Source: JARFQH01 sp963825595 (GTDB lineage Bacteria; Desulfobacterota; Desulfobacteria; Desulfobacterales; SG8-13). From it: 64,000 nt of DNA. The position numbers and the translations under genes are program-made. The notes beneath the pieces are model-generated. The model had not been told where the DNA came from and did not search any database. It was given only the letters and a program-made list of their open reading frames with translations. This document shows positions 25,631 through 34,116 of this stretch, in pieces (positions within the stretch are counted from its first letter, which is position 1; each line of letters starts with the position of its first letter). The stretch spans positions 162,844 to 226,843 of the forward strand of contig CAWGUE010000030.1 of NCBI GenBank assembly GCA_963825595.1, read 5' to 3'.

Positions 25631-26575
25631 TTAACAGGTAAAGGGGTCTTTGAAAAAATCAGAATCCGCCTCAGGCGGAAGCTTGACCAAAAGCACACTC
25701 GCATCTGTTTGGGCCAACACCTGCATGGGAAGACTTCCCAACATGCGCCGGTACACGTCGTGCCGCAGGCTGGCACCCATGACGATGACGGCATTGCCAC
25801 CGGCGGTCTCGACGATCAGATTCGCCGGGTTGTCGCCCTCGAGCCGATGCACGGTACCGTTCCTGTCACAATTTTCAAGCCAATTTCTGGCATGTTGCAG
25901 ACATTCGGCGGCCGCTTTTAATGCATCCTTTTCGTCATCCGGTTTTTTCACCCAGACCAGATCCACTGGCTCTCTGATGGCGGGAAGCAAGTTTTTCAAC
26001 AACGGAAACTGGCGGCGCGCCGATGGAGAGCCGTCCGCACAGATCATGAATCGGCTGTCGGGTCCGCCACCGCGTACCGTCAGGACCGATGTGTGCAGGT
26101 CCAGAGCCAGCTTGCGAGTGGTGTCCCCGGTGACCAGGCGTCCCAACCCCTTGCGTCTGGGAGGGGAGATAATGAGCAGGTTATAGCCGTTGCGATCGAT
26201 TTCATGATTGATCGTTTCGATAAAGTGACCAAAGCATTCATAAAACAGGATGCGTTCCCCGGTTATTGTCTTGCAGACGAACAGGTGGCCGTTGGGCACA
26301 TCGCGAATGGTAACGTTGGGTTGGCGCTGCAGCAGACCTTCGGTGGTAAGCACATCGATCGCACCGGCCAGGATTTGAAGTCCCATAGGCAGGGAATCTC
26401 GTTTTTCTAAAGAAAATTCCACCCCGATCGGCGGCAGCTCTTCTGTGGTATCGGTACCGCGGCGAACGGTAATGACGGCCAGTTCGGCGGATAGACGTTT
26501 CGTGAGTACGGCGGCGAAGTGCAAGGCGGACATTGCCGCCGGTTTGCCATCGGTGTAAACGAGAAGCTTGATCAT
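25631..26575 (-). CDS. Double-domain universal stress protein
   Basis: 314 residues from MIKLLVYTDGKPAA at 26575. Its ATG overlaps the stop of the SulP gene (ATGA), so it is translationally coupled. There are two Usp-like alpha/beta domains: about 1-155, ending LLIISPPRRKGLGRLVTGDTTRKLALDLHTSVLTV, and about 160-300 (FMICADGSPSARRQF ... AVIVMGASLRHDVYRRMLGSLPMQVLAQTDASVLLVK). The G-2x-G-9x-G(S/T) nucleotide motif is recognisable in the second domain (GASLRHDVYRRMLGSLP). Probably a nucleotide-responsive partner of the permease. Confidence 0.88.
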   Translation of the reverse strand: MIKLLVYTDGKPAAMSALHFAAVLTKRLSAELAVITVRRGTDTTEELPPIGVEFSLEKRDSLPMGLQILAGAIDVLTTEGLLQRQPNVTIRDVPNGHLFVCKTITGERILFYECFGHFIETINHEIDRNGYNLLIISPPRRKGLGRLVTGDTTRKLALDLHTSVLTVRGGGPDSRFMICADGSPSARRQFPLLKNLLPAIREPVDLVWVKKPDDEKDALKAAAECLQHARNWLENCDRNGTVHRLEGDNPANLIVETAGGNAVIVMGASLRHDVYRRMLGSLPMQVLAQTDASVLLVKLPPEADSDFFKDPFTC

Positions 26576-28446
26576 ATTGCCCCTGTTCCTTTTCCGCCGT
26601 TCACGTGTGTATCGGCGACCGGATCGGCGCCTATCCGGTCGCTCGAGATCGTTCGGGGGAGAGAACAAACCCGGGGTTGTACGTTCGGACCGAAGATTTC
26701 CCAGTTGCCAATTTTCAGCTCCGGGCATTCCTCAAAAACCGTTAATTCGCATGCGGCGCAAACTGCCGGGCAGAACGACTCTCGCATGGCCTGCCGGATG
26801 GTCGCACCGGTTGTGGTCCGTATGTGGGCTTCCCCAATTTCAGATAGAAAACCGGAGTTTTTGAACACCTCGAAAACATGGTGATTCATACCGGAAAAGT
26901 ACAGGCCTCCGCCGCGCTGCCGGATTTCTTCCTGAGTAATTTCAAGTATGTGAATTCCGCTGGCATCCATCGTGTTGACCCGATGCATACGGATGAGAAT
27001 GTTGGCGATTTCCGGATGGTTGCGCAGGCGACGGTTCAGATCGTCCAGCACATAAGTGGCCGACCCAAAAAAAATCGAGCCCTCGATGTACAGGATGTCC
27101 ATCTGGCAGCAGGTCTCACCGTAGGCCGATCCGATCATTTTACCGGTTCCAGGATCCGGCACGACCGAGTGAATGCGGGGGTGGGAAGTGGCGGCCAGGT
27201 GCATTCCGATGGATAAAAGCACACCGACGTAAATGGCGAATTCGATGTTCAACAGCAGGGTGGAGAGAAAGGTGATGAGCAGGACCACGGCGTCGCTGCG
27301 GGTTGCCCGGATCGTACGGGCGATGTCTTCCTTGCGTACCATGTCATAGGCAACCACCATGAGGACGCCGGCCAGAGAGGACATCGGCAGCTTGGCCGCC
27401 AGAGGTGCCGCCAACAAAATCGTAGCCGCTACCGCGACACCGGAGAATATGCCACTGATGGGTGTTTTACCACCGGATTTGAAATTGACTGCCGATCGGG
27501 TGAACGACCCACTGCCGGGATATCCGCTGAAAAGCGCGGCCGAAAAGTTAGCGAGACCCTGGCCAATAAACTCACGGTTGATGTTGAGCCGTTGCCGGGT
27601 TTGATCGGCGATCGACTTGGCGATGGACACGGCTTCAACCAATCCGAGGATGGCGATGGCCAACGCACCCGATGCCAGTTGGCCGACATGCGAGACTTCC
27701 GTGAGGTTCGGCAGATGGAATGGCGGCAGGCTGCGGGGAATGGCCCCGACGACCGCTACCCCCTTTTCGTCCAGATCGAAGACGGCGACGATTGTCCCCA
27801 CCAGCACCATGGCGATCAAAGTGCCCGGCCAATTGGGGCGGATGCGCTTTACGGTCAGTATGACGAGGATCGTGGCTGCACCGAGCATAAAGGTGATAAT
27901 CTCGGATTGGTGGAGATGAGTGACAATGTTGAAAAGATGCTCGTAGAAAACACTCGATTTTTCGATCTGGATCCCGAGCAGGCCGGGAATCTGTTTGAAG
28001 GCGATGAGCACCGCCGCACCGGCAGTGAACCCCAGCAGCACGGAGTGGGAAACGAAATTGAGCAGGGCACCCAGGCGCGCCAGGCCCATGGTTATCTGAA
28101 GTACTCCGACCATTAACGCCAAGAAAAAGGCAAATTCGATGTAGAGAGCCGTATCCGGCTGGGCCAATGGACTGAGTGAACTGAAGACCACAAGGGAAAC
28201 GGCAGTGGTCGGACCGGTGATCAAATGCGCCGAGCTGCCCCACAAACAGCCGATGATAGTGGGAACGATCGATGCGTACAGGCCGTATTGGACCGGCAGC
28301 CCGGCGATAAGGGCATATGCCATGGACTGGGGGACAGCAACAACCGCCACCGTCAGTCCGGCGAAAAGATCGGCTTTGATGAAACGCCGGCCATAGCCGC
28401 GGATCCAGGAAACAAAGGGAACGAAATCTTCGATATGGACGTGCAC
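26572..28446 (-). CDS. SulP-family anion permease with STAS domain
   Basis: 624 residues of normal SulP architecture. The start is VAVVAVPQSMAYALIAGLPVQYGLYASIVPTI, followed by TGPTTAVSLVVFSSLSPLA and GQGLANFSAALFSGYPGSGSFTRSAVNFKSG. The STAS domain is at about 460-570 (MDILYIEGSIFFGSATYVLDDL, NTMDASGIHILE). A further 50-residue tail follows, with a cysteine pair (FCPAVCAACEL). Compare the permease at 16541, which carries a large extra loop absent here. In an operon with a TauE/SafE exporter and Usp proteins. Substrate likely sulfate or another anion. Confidence 0.94.
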   Translation of the reverse strand: MHVHIEDFVPFVSWIRGYGRRFIKADLFAGLTVAVVAVPQSMAYALIAGLPVQYGLYASIVPTIIGCLWGSSAHLITGPTTAVSLVVFSSLSPLAQPDTALYIEFAFFLALMVGVLQITMGLARLGALLNFVSHSVLLGFTAGAAVLIAFKQIPGLLGIQIEKSSVFYEHLFNIVTHLHQSEIITFMLGAATILVILTVKRIRPNWPGTLIAMVLVGTIVAVFDLDEKGVAVVGAIPRSLPPFHLPNLTEVSHVGQLASGALAIAILGLVEAVSIAKSIADQTRQRLNINREFIGQGLANFSAALFSGYPGSGSFTRSAVNFKSGGKTPISGIFSGVAVAATILLAAPLAAKLPMSSLAGVLMVVAYDMVRKEDIARTIRATRSDAVVLLITFLSTLLLNIEFAIYVGVLLSIGMHLAATSHPRIHSVVPDPGTGKMIGSAYGETCCQMDILYIEGSIFFGSATYVLDDLNRRLRNHPEIANILIRMHRVNTMDASGIHILEITQEEIRQRGGGLYFSGMNHHVFEVFKNSGFLSEIGEAHIRTTTGATIRQAMRESFCPAVCAACELTVFEECPELKIGNWEIFGPNVQPRVCSLPRTISSDRIGADPVADTHVNGGKGTGAI

Positions 28447-28506
28447 AGGTGAATTCCTGCCCGATTGATGATATCCGAATGACCCATTGCCCCTCTTCCG
28501 TTGAAC

Positions 28507-29460
28507 CTACACGAATGGGGCGATGATATACCGAGTTGCCAAAAACAGGAGGGTTATCGCCAGGATCATTTTTATGGTTTTGGCCGGCATGTATTTCTGG
28601 GTTCTGGCACCACAGTACATCCCCAGGAATCCCCCCAGTCCGAACATGAGCCCTAACGGCCAGTCAGGGGCAATCGTCAGACCCGTGTGGGCGAATAAGG
28701 GGGCGATAAGCATGTAGAAACCCACGCCGGCTACGGATGTAATAAATGTTCCGAGCAGTGCCGCCCCGGCGATGGTATATACCGGCAGACCAAAGAAGGT
28801 GATAAGAAAAGGAGCGACAATAGCCCCCCCACCGATACCGTAAGTGCCCCCGATAATGCCCACCGCAAATGTCAGCCCGAACAGGGCCAACGTATTGAAA
28901 GAGAACGTTTCTCCATAGAATCCATATGTATAATTGGTCAATGAAAAATTGATCGTGCGGATGCGTCCGGAGTGCGGCTGGTTCTGGTAACCGTGCTCCG
29001 GGTTTCTGCGCTGCCGGGCAAACCGATCTTCGGCATTGCGCGTTTTCAATCTCTCTGCCGATGATTTACGGCTGAATTCCATTAGAATGCGGATTCCGAT
29101 ATAAAAAAGGACGCAGCCGACAAAAAACTTGAAGTGTTTCGGGTCCGGCAGGTAAGCAATCCGTATAACCGCGCCGATAAAAACACCGGGCAGTGTTCCG
29201 GCGATAATCACCCACGCCAGCGGCCAGGCCATTCTGCCCTCTCGGAAGTACTGGTAAACACCACTGGGAATCGCCACAATATTGAAGACCAGATTAGTGG
29301 GGCTGACCGCGGGGCTCGTAAATCCCAGCACACTCATCTGAAATGGAAGCAACAAAAACGCGCCAGAAACTCCTCCCATTGAAGTGAAAAAAGAGATCCC
29401 AAAAGCCACGAGAACCGGCACCAGCGGAGAAACCTCAACCCCCGAGGCCTCGAAGACCAT
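28507..29460 (-). CDS. TauE/SafE (TSUP) family sulfite/sulfonate-type exporter
   Basis: About 317 residues. The start is put at 29460 because AAGGA lies 8 bases upstream; ATG 29469 is too close to that site. The two TSUP half-repeats are clear: VLVAFGISFFTSMGGVSGAFLLLPFQMSVLGF with PTNLVFNIVAIPSG, and TFAVGIIGGTYGIGGGAIVAPFLITFFGLPVYTIAGAALLGTF with GLGGFLGMYCGARTQKYMP. A long basic loop separates them. Family members export sulfite, sulfonates or other organosulfur compounds. It sits between a BFD-like gene and a SulP gene, fitting a sulfur-oxyanion operon. Confidence 0.92.
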   Translation of the reverse strand: MVFEASGVEVSPLVPVLVAFGISFFTSMGGVSGAFLLLPFQMSVLGFTSPAVSPTNLVFNIVAIPSGVYQYFREGRMAWPLAWVIIAGTLPGVFIGAVIRIAYLPDPKHFKFFVGCVLFYIGIRILMEFSRKSSAERLKTRNAEDRFARQRRNPEHGYQNQPHSGRIRTINFSLTNYTYGFYGETFSFNTLALFGLTFAVGIIGGTYGIGGGAIVAPFLITFFGLPVYTIAGAALLGTFITSVAGVGFYMLIAPLFAHTGLTIAPDWPLGLMFGLGGFLGMYCGARTQKYMPAKTIKMILAITLLFLATRYIIAPFV

Positions 29461-29562
29461 CAGAGTCATCCTTTCGCCTTACCCTCTGGGCGTGACGGAC
29501 GCATAGCGGTGTTACAGGCGTTGTTTGACCATGTCCACCACCCGGCGGACGTCGGGAAGGCA

Positions 29563-29718
29563 TCAGCGGCCTTTGGGATTATTGGTGGCACACTGGCAGC
29601 CGCCGAGCTGCTTGGTGGCCCTGATCTCTTCCATGATTAAGGAACGGCCGTTAGTGAAGACATCCTGCCGTATGTCTTCGGCCGAGTAACCAAAGCAGTA
29701 GCAAATCAGCTCTTGCAA
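29563..29718 (-). CDS. Small BFD-like [2Fe-2S]-binding protein, TTG start
   Basis: 51 residues beginning at a TTG at 29718, with GGAG 8 bases upstream. The sequence holds the BFD-like cluster signature: ICYCFGYSAEDIRQDV, GRSLIMEEI, then LGGCQCATNNPKGR, with cysteines in the pattern CxC ... CxC, the usual four ligands of a [2Fe-2S] cluster. It ends with the family's NPKG. The same small protein occurs in metal- and sulfur-handling operons in deltaproteobacteria. It lies about 100 bases upstream of the TSUP gene in the same direction. It is short and uses a rare start codon, so it is easily missed. Confidence 0.8.
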   Translation of the reverse strand: MQELICYCFGYSAEDIRQDVFTNGRSLIMEEIRATKQLGGCQCATNNPKGR

Positions 29719-30093
29719 AGGGTGGTGCTCCTTTCCAGAAGATCGCTATTTTTTGTCAGCAAACCATATATCAATCGGCTTCAGACCGCAAGTGTCGCAT
29801 CTCCGTCGGCAACACGAAACCGTTTATCAAGGGGAAGGTATTGACTTTAGTTTTGATCCGAACCTGTTACATCTGTTGGCAAGTTTTGGTCATTGCTTTC
29901 CGGTACTTTGGAATTGTTTCGAATTTCGTGCTTATCTTTTCGGATTTATACCGCTTGGGATATTGCCCCTGCCCCCTTTTGAGGGTGACCTGATGTCATC
30001 CGCTCGGTGGGTGGAGCGTCGTAGGAGGGTGCCAGTTTGGTCTCTAAGCTGTGAGGGAGGGGTCATTCTGCCGGGTGCGGTGCCATTGCCGAA
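29719..30093. other. Intergenic, no gene seen
   Basis: About 375 bases between the BFD-like gene and the DtxR-family gene. It should contain the promoter of the minus-strand sulfur operon. A long plus-strand ORF here has no ribosome-binding site or family-like sequence and runs into the DtxR gene. Confidence 0.45.
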
Positions 30094-30609
30094 TTATTCG
30101 GCGGTATCCCCGAACCGTTCGACACATGATTCCAAGCATTGCTGGCAGTCATTGCGATCGGCCGCCTGTTTCGAATAGTAATTCACGAATGCCTGGATCC
30201 AGTCTTCACCGGTCCTGGGGCAGTATTGGATATATTCGATGAACTGAACCAATCTTTCAACCGCGGTGCGATCCATGGCGTGTTCCATGCGGCAGGCGTT
30301 TTCCTCCGCCCGTTCGTCATCGAGCAGCAGTACGTTCCGGAGAAAATCTTTTATAACCGAATGCTTTCTGGCGATTTCTGATGCCAGGGCTTTTCCTGCG
30401 GGGGTCAGGGTGATGAAACTGTAAGGTTCATAGTTGATCAGGTTTTTTTCAGCCAGAGATTTGAGCGCACCGGTTACCGAGCCCTGCATCACGCCCATCT
30501 TAGCGGCGATCGCCTTGGATCGGGCCACCTTGTTGGCCCTTTCGAGTTCAAGGATTGTCTCGAGATAATCCTCGAGGTTGTCCGATATTTTTCGGAGTGC
30601 TTTGGCCAT
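30094..30609 (-). CDS. DtxR/MntR-family metal-dependent regulator
   Basis: 171 residues. The winged helix (LEDYLETILELERANKVARSKAIAAKMGVMQGSVTGALKSLAEKNLINYEPYSFITLTPAGKALA) and dimer/metal domain (RKHSVIKDFLRNVLLLDDERAEENACRMEHAMDRTAVERL) are standard, with Met/Cys, Glu and His ligands (ENACRMEHAM) as in Fe(II)-sensing members. An unusual cysteine-rich tail (CPRTGEDW, then CQQCLESC) could bind another metal or cluster. It lacks the C-terminal FeoA/SH3-like domain. Divergent from feoAB, which it probably represses in iron excess via the palindrome at 30703. Confidence 0.92.
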   Translation of the reverse strand: MAKALRKISDNLEDYLETILELERANKVARSKAIAAKMGVMQGSVTGALKSLAEKNLINYEPYSFITLTPAGKALASEIARKHSVIKDFLRNVLLLDDERAEENACRMEHAMDRTAVERLVQFIEYIQYCPRTGEDWIQAFVNYYSKQAADRNDCQQCLESCVERFGDTAE

Positions 30610-30687
30610 TTTCGCTCCCCTGCCTTATCGGCATACTGAAAGCGACGATCAACGGGTTGAAAATCACCGCGATCGTGCAAATTTTGG

Positions 30688-30718
30688 TTGACATGAAAGA
30701 AAGTTAGGTATACCTAAC
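30688..30718 (+). promoter_or_regulatory. feo promoter with DtxR-type palindromic operator
   Basis: TTGACA at 30688-30693 is a perfect -35 box. Downstream, GTTAGGTATACCTAAC (30703-30718) is a perfect 16-bp palindrome of the DtxR/MntR type that overlaps the expected -10 position (TATACC or TACCTA). A bound repressor would block RNA polymerase for feoA and probably also control the divergent regulator gene. Site identity is by resemblance; binding is inferred. Confidence 0.75.
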
Positions 30719-30761
30719 TCCGTCAGTTTGTACTGTCAACATTAAAATTGGAGGCATACAT

Positions 30762-31004
30762 ATGCCGTGCATGAACATGCGCCATATGAAGGACAATCAG
30801 GAAGGTGTTATCTGCACCATCAAGGCCCGTGGCGAGCTGGGCCGCCGCATTCGTGACATGGGGCTCGTACCGGGAACCCGGGTCAAGGTTCGCGGGAGAG
30901 CGCCCCTGTTTGACCCGGTCGCCTTGCGCCTGATGGGATTCACCCTGACACTGCGCAACAACGAAGCGGATTACATCGAGGTGGATGTTGACGAACTCCA
31001 TTGA
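30762..31004 (+). CDS. feoA: Ferrous iron transport protein A
   Basis: 80 residues, SH3-like FeoA: GVICTIKARGELGRRIRDMGLVPGTRVKVRGRAPLFDPVALRLMGFTLTLRNNEADYIEV. It supports Fe(II) uptake through FeoB at the cytoplasmic side. The start ATG has a GGAGG site (AATTGGAGGCATACAT). Its end overlaps the feoB start by 20 bases. Confidence 0.95.
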   Translation: MPCMNMRHMKDNQEGVICTIKARGELGRRIRDMGLVPGTRVKVRGRAPLFDPVALRLMGFTLTLRNNEADYIEVDVDELH

Positions 31005-33213
31005 AGCTACGATCGCTCTGGCCGGAAACCCCAATTCGGGCAAGACGACGTTATTCAACGCCTTGACCGGTGCCCGCCAGCACGTGGGGAACTACCCCGG
31101 TATCACAGTTGAAAAAAAAATCGGGGCTTATGTTAAGGACAACCGGCGGTTTACTATTGTCGATTTGCCCGGGACCTATTCACTAACAGCCTATTCCCTT
31201 GAAGAAATAGTTGCCCGGGATTTTTTGATCGACGAGAAACCGGCGGTTGTCGTCGACATCGTCGATGCCGCAAACCTGGAGCGAAACCTCTACCTGTCGA
31301 TTCAATTGCTGGAAATGGGTCTTCCGGTGTGTATCGCCTTGAACATGGTGGATGCTGCAAAGCGCCGTGGGATCGAGATTGACGAAAAGCGGTTGGCGGA
31401 GATGCTCAATGTGCCGGTGATTCCTACCATTGCCCGCAGTGGCAGGGGTAAAGATGAATTGATGCAGGCCGCAGAAGAGATCGCCAAATCCCATGAAACC
31501 CGTTCACCGCTGCTGATTTCTTACGGCCAGGACATCGATCAGGCTCTCTTCGAGATGGAGCGGTTGATCACAGACGCGCAATTCCTGACCAACACCTACC
31601 GGCCTCGCTGGATCGCGCTGAAGTACATCGAAGCGGACCAAAAAATGCGCGAGCGCGGTAAACGTCGCAATTCGCACCTGTCGGCTGTACTGGACGGTAT
31701 TGCCGATCGGGTCAGCGATCACCTCGAAGAAACCCTCGAAATCGATCCGGAGGCCATGATTGCCGATCACCGTTACGGATACATTCGCTCGATCGTGAAC
31801 CAGGGGGTTATTACGCGCGCCGACGATCTTTCCCGGTTGCATGTGTCCGATAGGATAGACGGCATTTTCACCCACAGGTTTTTCGGTCCCCTGGTCATGG
31901 TGGCCGTGCTCTTTGGTTTGTACCAGTTTACGTTCACTTACAGCGAGATACCGGTAAGCTGGCTGGAAACCGGCTTTGCCAAGCTAAGCCAACTGGTTTC
32001 CGATCACATGCCGGAAGGCGTACTCAAATCCCTTCTTATATCAGCCGTTATCAATGGCGTCGGCGGCGTTCTGGGTTTTGTGCCCCTGATTGTCTTTATG
32101 TTTTTCGGTATTGCGGTCCTGGAAGATTCCGGGTACCTGGCCCGGGTCGCGTTCATGCTCGACCGCATATTTCGTATTTTCGGACTTCACGGCAGTGCGG
32201 TCATGCCGTTTATCATTTCCGGCGGCATTGCCGGTGGATGCGCGGTGCCTGGTGTCATGGCAGCCCGCACCCTGAAGTCACCCCGCGAGAGGCTTACCAC
32301 GATACTGACCGTTCCGTTCATGAACTGCGGCGCCAAGCTGCCGGTATTTGCGCTGCTCGTGGCGACGTTCTTTGCCCAATACGAAGCTATAATGATGTTC
32401 GGCATCACTCTGGGTGCCTGGGCGGGTGCCCTTTTGGTGGCCAAACTGCTGCGGTCAACAGTTATCCGGGGCGAAGCCACTCCGTTCGTCATGGAGCTGC
32501 CGCCCTACCGTCTGCCGACGCTCAAAGGGGTGACCACCCATACCTGGGAGAGAACCTGGCAGTACATAAAGAAAGCCGGAACGATCATACTGGCCATATC
32601 GATCATCATGTGGGCCTTGATGAGTTACCCGGGGCTCCCGGAAAGCGCAAAACAGGAATTCCAGTCCGAGCGACAGGCACTGCTGGCCGGAGCTGCCGAA
32701 CCCGTTATCCGCGAGATCCAATATGACGGCGACGATGGAACCCTTTCAAACCAGGCGCGCGACTTCAAGAAGAAATTGGCACGGATCGATGCCCGCGAAG
32801 CCGAGGCCGGGTTAAAGAACTCTGTCGCCGGCCGTATTGGCCAGAGGCTTGAATCGATCAGCCGGATGGCCGGTTTCGACTGGCGCGTGAACATCGCGCT
32901 GTTGGGCGGTATCGCTGCCAAGGAGGTCGTTATCTCAACCCTTGGTACGGCGTATTCTTTGGGGGAGGTGGATCTTGAAGACAGCAAACCTTTAGGAGAT
33001 ACTCTTGCCCAGGCACCGGGATGGCGGCCGTTGACCGCTTTCAGCCTCATTCTGTTTATCATGTTTTACGCCCCCTGTTTTGTATCTGTGGTTTGTATTT
33101 CAAGAGAAAGCGGATCCTGGAAATGGGGTGCGTTTTCGATTGTCTTCAACACCCTGTTGGCGTTCACACTGGCGGCAACGGTTTTCCAGCTGGGATCGCT
33201 GATGGGTTTCTGA
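30985..33213 (+). CDS. feoB: Ferrous iron transporter B
   Basis: 742 residues. The N-terminal G domain has G1 GNPNSGKT, G2/switch GNYPGITVEKKIG, G3 DLPGTYS and G4 NMVD. A helical regulatory domain follows to about residue 270. The membrane part shows both gate repeats: GVLGFVPLIVFMFFGIAVLEDSGYLARVAF ... SGGIAGGCAVPGVMAARTL, and TVPFMNCGAKLPVFALL. It carries Fe(II) into the cytoplasm and should be iron-repressed. The reading frame is intact. Confidence 0.97.
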   Translation: MLTNSIEATIALAGNPNSGKTTLFNALTGARQHVGNYPGITVEKKIGAYVKDNRRFTIVDLPGTYSLTAYSLEEIVARDFLIDEKPAVVVDIVDAANLERNLYLSIQLLEMGLPVCIALNMVDAAKRRGIEIDEKRLAEMLNVPVIPTIARSGRGKDELMQAAEEIAKSHETRSPLLISYGQDIDQALFEMERLITDAQFLTNTYRPRWIALKYIEADQKMRERGKRRNSHLSAVLDGIADRVSDHLEETLEIDPEAMIADHRYGYIRSIVNQGVITRADDLSRLHVSDRIDGIFTHRFFGPLVMVAVLFGLYQFTFTYSEIPVSWLETGFAKLSQLVSDHMPEGVLKSLLISAVINGVGGVLGFVPLIVFMFFGIAVLEDSGYLARVAFMLDRIFRIFGLHGSAVMPFIISGGIAGGCAVPGVMAARTLKSPRERLTTILTVPFMNCGAKLPVFALLVATFFAQYEAIMMFGITLGAWAGALLVAKLLRSTVIRGEATPFVMELPPYRLPTLKGVTTHTWERTWQYIKKAGTIILAISIIMWALMSYPGLPESAKQEFQSERQALLAGAAEPVIREIQYDGDDGTLSNQARDFKKKLARIDAREAEAGLKNSVAGRIGQRLESISRMAGFDWRVNIALLGGIAAKEVVISTLGTAYSLGEVDLEDSKPLGDTLAQAPGWRPLTAFSLILFIMFYAPCFVSVVCISRESGSWKWGAFSIVFNTLLAFTLAATVFQLGSLMGF

Positions 33214-33225
33214 AGGATGTTGTTC

Positions 33226-33423
33226 ATGTGGCAAAACATTGTCGTTGCCTTGATCGTCATACTGGCGGTGGTGTTCACGGCCCGAAAGTTTTATCGCAGC
33301 TTCAAGCAAACGGATAGGTGCAGCTGCAGCAGCGGCTGCCCAGGAGGAGAAACCAGCGGTTGCTGCGGCACTCCGAACCAACTTTTCCCTTTGCACAGCG
33401 ATAAAAAGGAATTCGAAAAATAA
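33226..33423 (+). CDS. FeoB-associated Cys-rich membrane protein
   Basis: About 65 residues. One N-terminal membrane helix (NIVVALIVILAVVFTARKFY) is followed by a short cysteine cluster (CSCSSGCPGG, SGCCGT). This is the small protein commonly encoded directly after feoB; it may have a FeoC-like role or bind iron. It starts 12 bases after the feoB stop (33226 is favoured over 33217). Confidence 0.9.
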   Translation: MWQNIVVALIVILAVVFTARKFYRSFKQTDRCSCSSGCPGGETSGCCGTPNQLFPLHSDKKEFEK

Positions 33424-33685
33424 CGCCTTAACCCGGATATTTCATGGAATCCTCGGGCTAAGTGCGGTTACTCCCGTTGACTTTGATCCGATTGGACATA
33501 CTCTTCGGATTAGGAATTATAGAGTGTCCGTTTCATAAATGAGAATCTTTATCTTGGCAGCCAAAAACCCGCTGAGAACACCGCCCAGAGGAAAAAAGGC
33601 TATTCTTGGAAAGACACTCATTAAATCCGCGAATCTGTGAATAACGAAAGGTACCACATCTATTTAAAAAGAAAGGAGCCAGGTT

Positions 33686-33979
33686 ATGACCACCCAAGAC
33701 AGCGGTTCCAGGTTTACCTTTTATTTTCCGGAAGCCCGGGTCTTGAGCAACGCCGAAGTCGCCGGACTTCCGCCGGAAAAGAAACAGGCGGCTGACAATA
33801 CCGGTAAGCGAGGAATCTGGTTGGAAATCGATTGCCCGGACCAAGCTTGTGTCAGCACTGAAGGAAAAATCACCATACCGGCTGCGGGCATAGAGCCCAA
33901 AAGCCATAAAGGGATTTGGTTAAACGTTTTCTGCCCCAACGACAGCTGCGAGTTGCATGAGAGTACGGATTTGCCATAA
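33686..33979 (+). CDS. Hypothetical protein with repeated Cys motifs
   Basis: 97 residues with a strong GGAGCCAGGTT site. It is soluble. Two similar halves each contain GIWL, two cysteines and a Ser/Glu-rich turn: KRGIWLEIDCPDQACVS and HKGIWLNVFCPNDSCELHE. The paired CPxxxC motifs could bind a metal or act in redox chemistry. I do not know the family. It ends before a strong terminator at 34037 and may be cotranscribed with the feo genes. Confidence 0.7.
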   Translation: MTTQDSGSRFTFYFPEARVLSNAEVAGLPPEKKQAADNTGKRGIWLEIDCPDQACVSTEGKITIPAAGIEPKSHKGIWLNVFCPNDSCELHESTDLP

Positions 33980-34036
33980 GAATTTCGGAGGATGGGAATG
34001 GCGCGGCGAAACAAAATGGTTAAGTAAGCAAGGTGC

Positions 34037-34072
34037 AGCCCTTCAAACCGATGGCGTTTGAGGGGCTTTTTT
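34037..34072 (+). terminator. Rho-independent terminator
   Basis: AGCC-CTTCAAAC pairs with GTTTGAGGGGCT around CGATGGC and is followed by TTTTTT. Closes the 33686 gene before cbiK. Confidence 0.85.
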
Positions 34073-34116
34073 AATGGGAAAATACCAAGAAGGAAAACAA
34101 GGTTGGAGGGTGGACT

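Noticed and set aside
29753..30178. 141-codon plus-strand ORF
   Set aside because: Overlaps the DtxR-family gene, no ribosome-binding site, and composition unlike protein.
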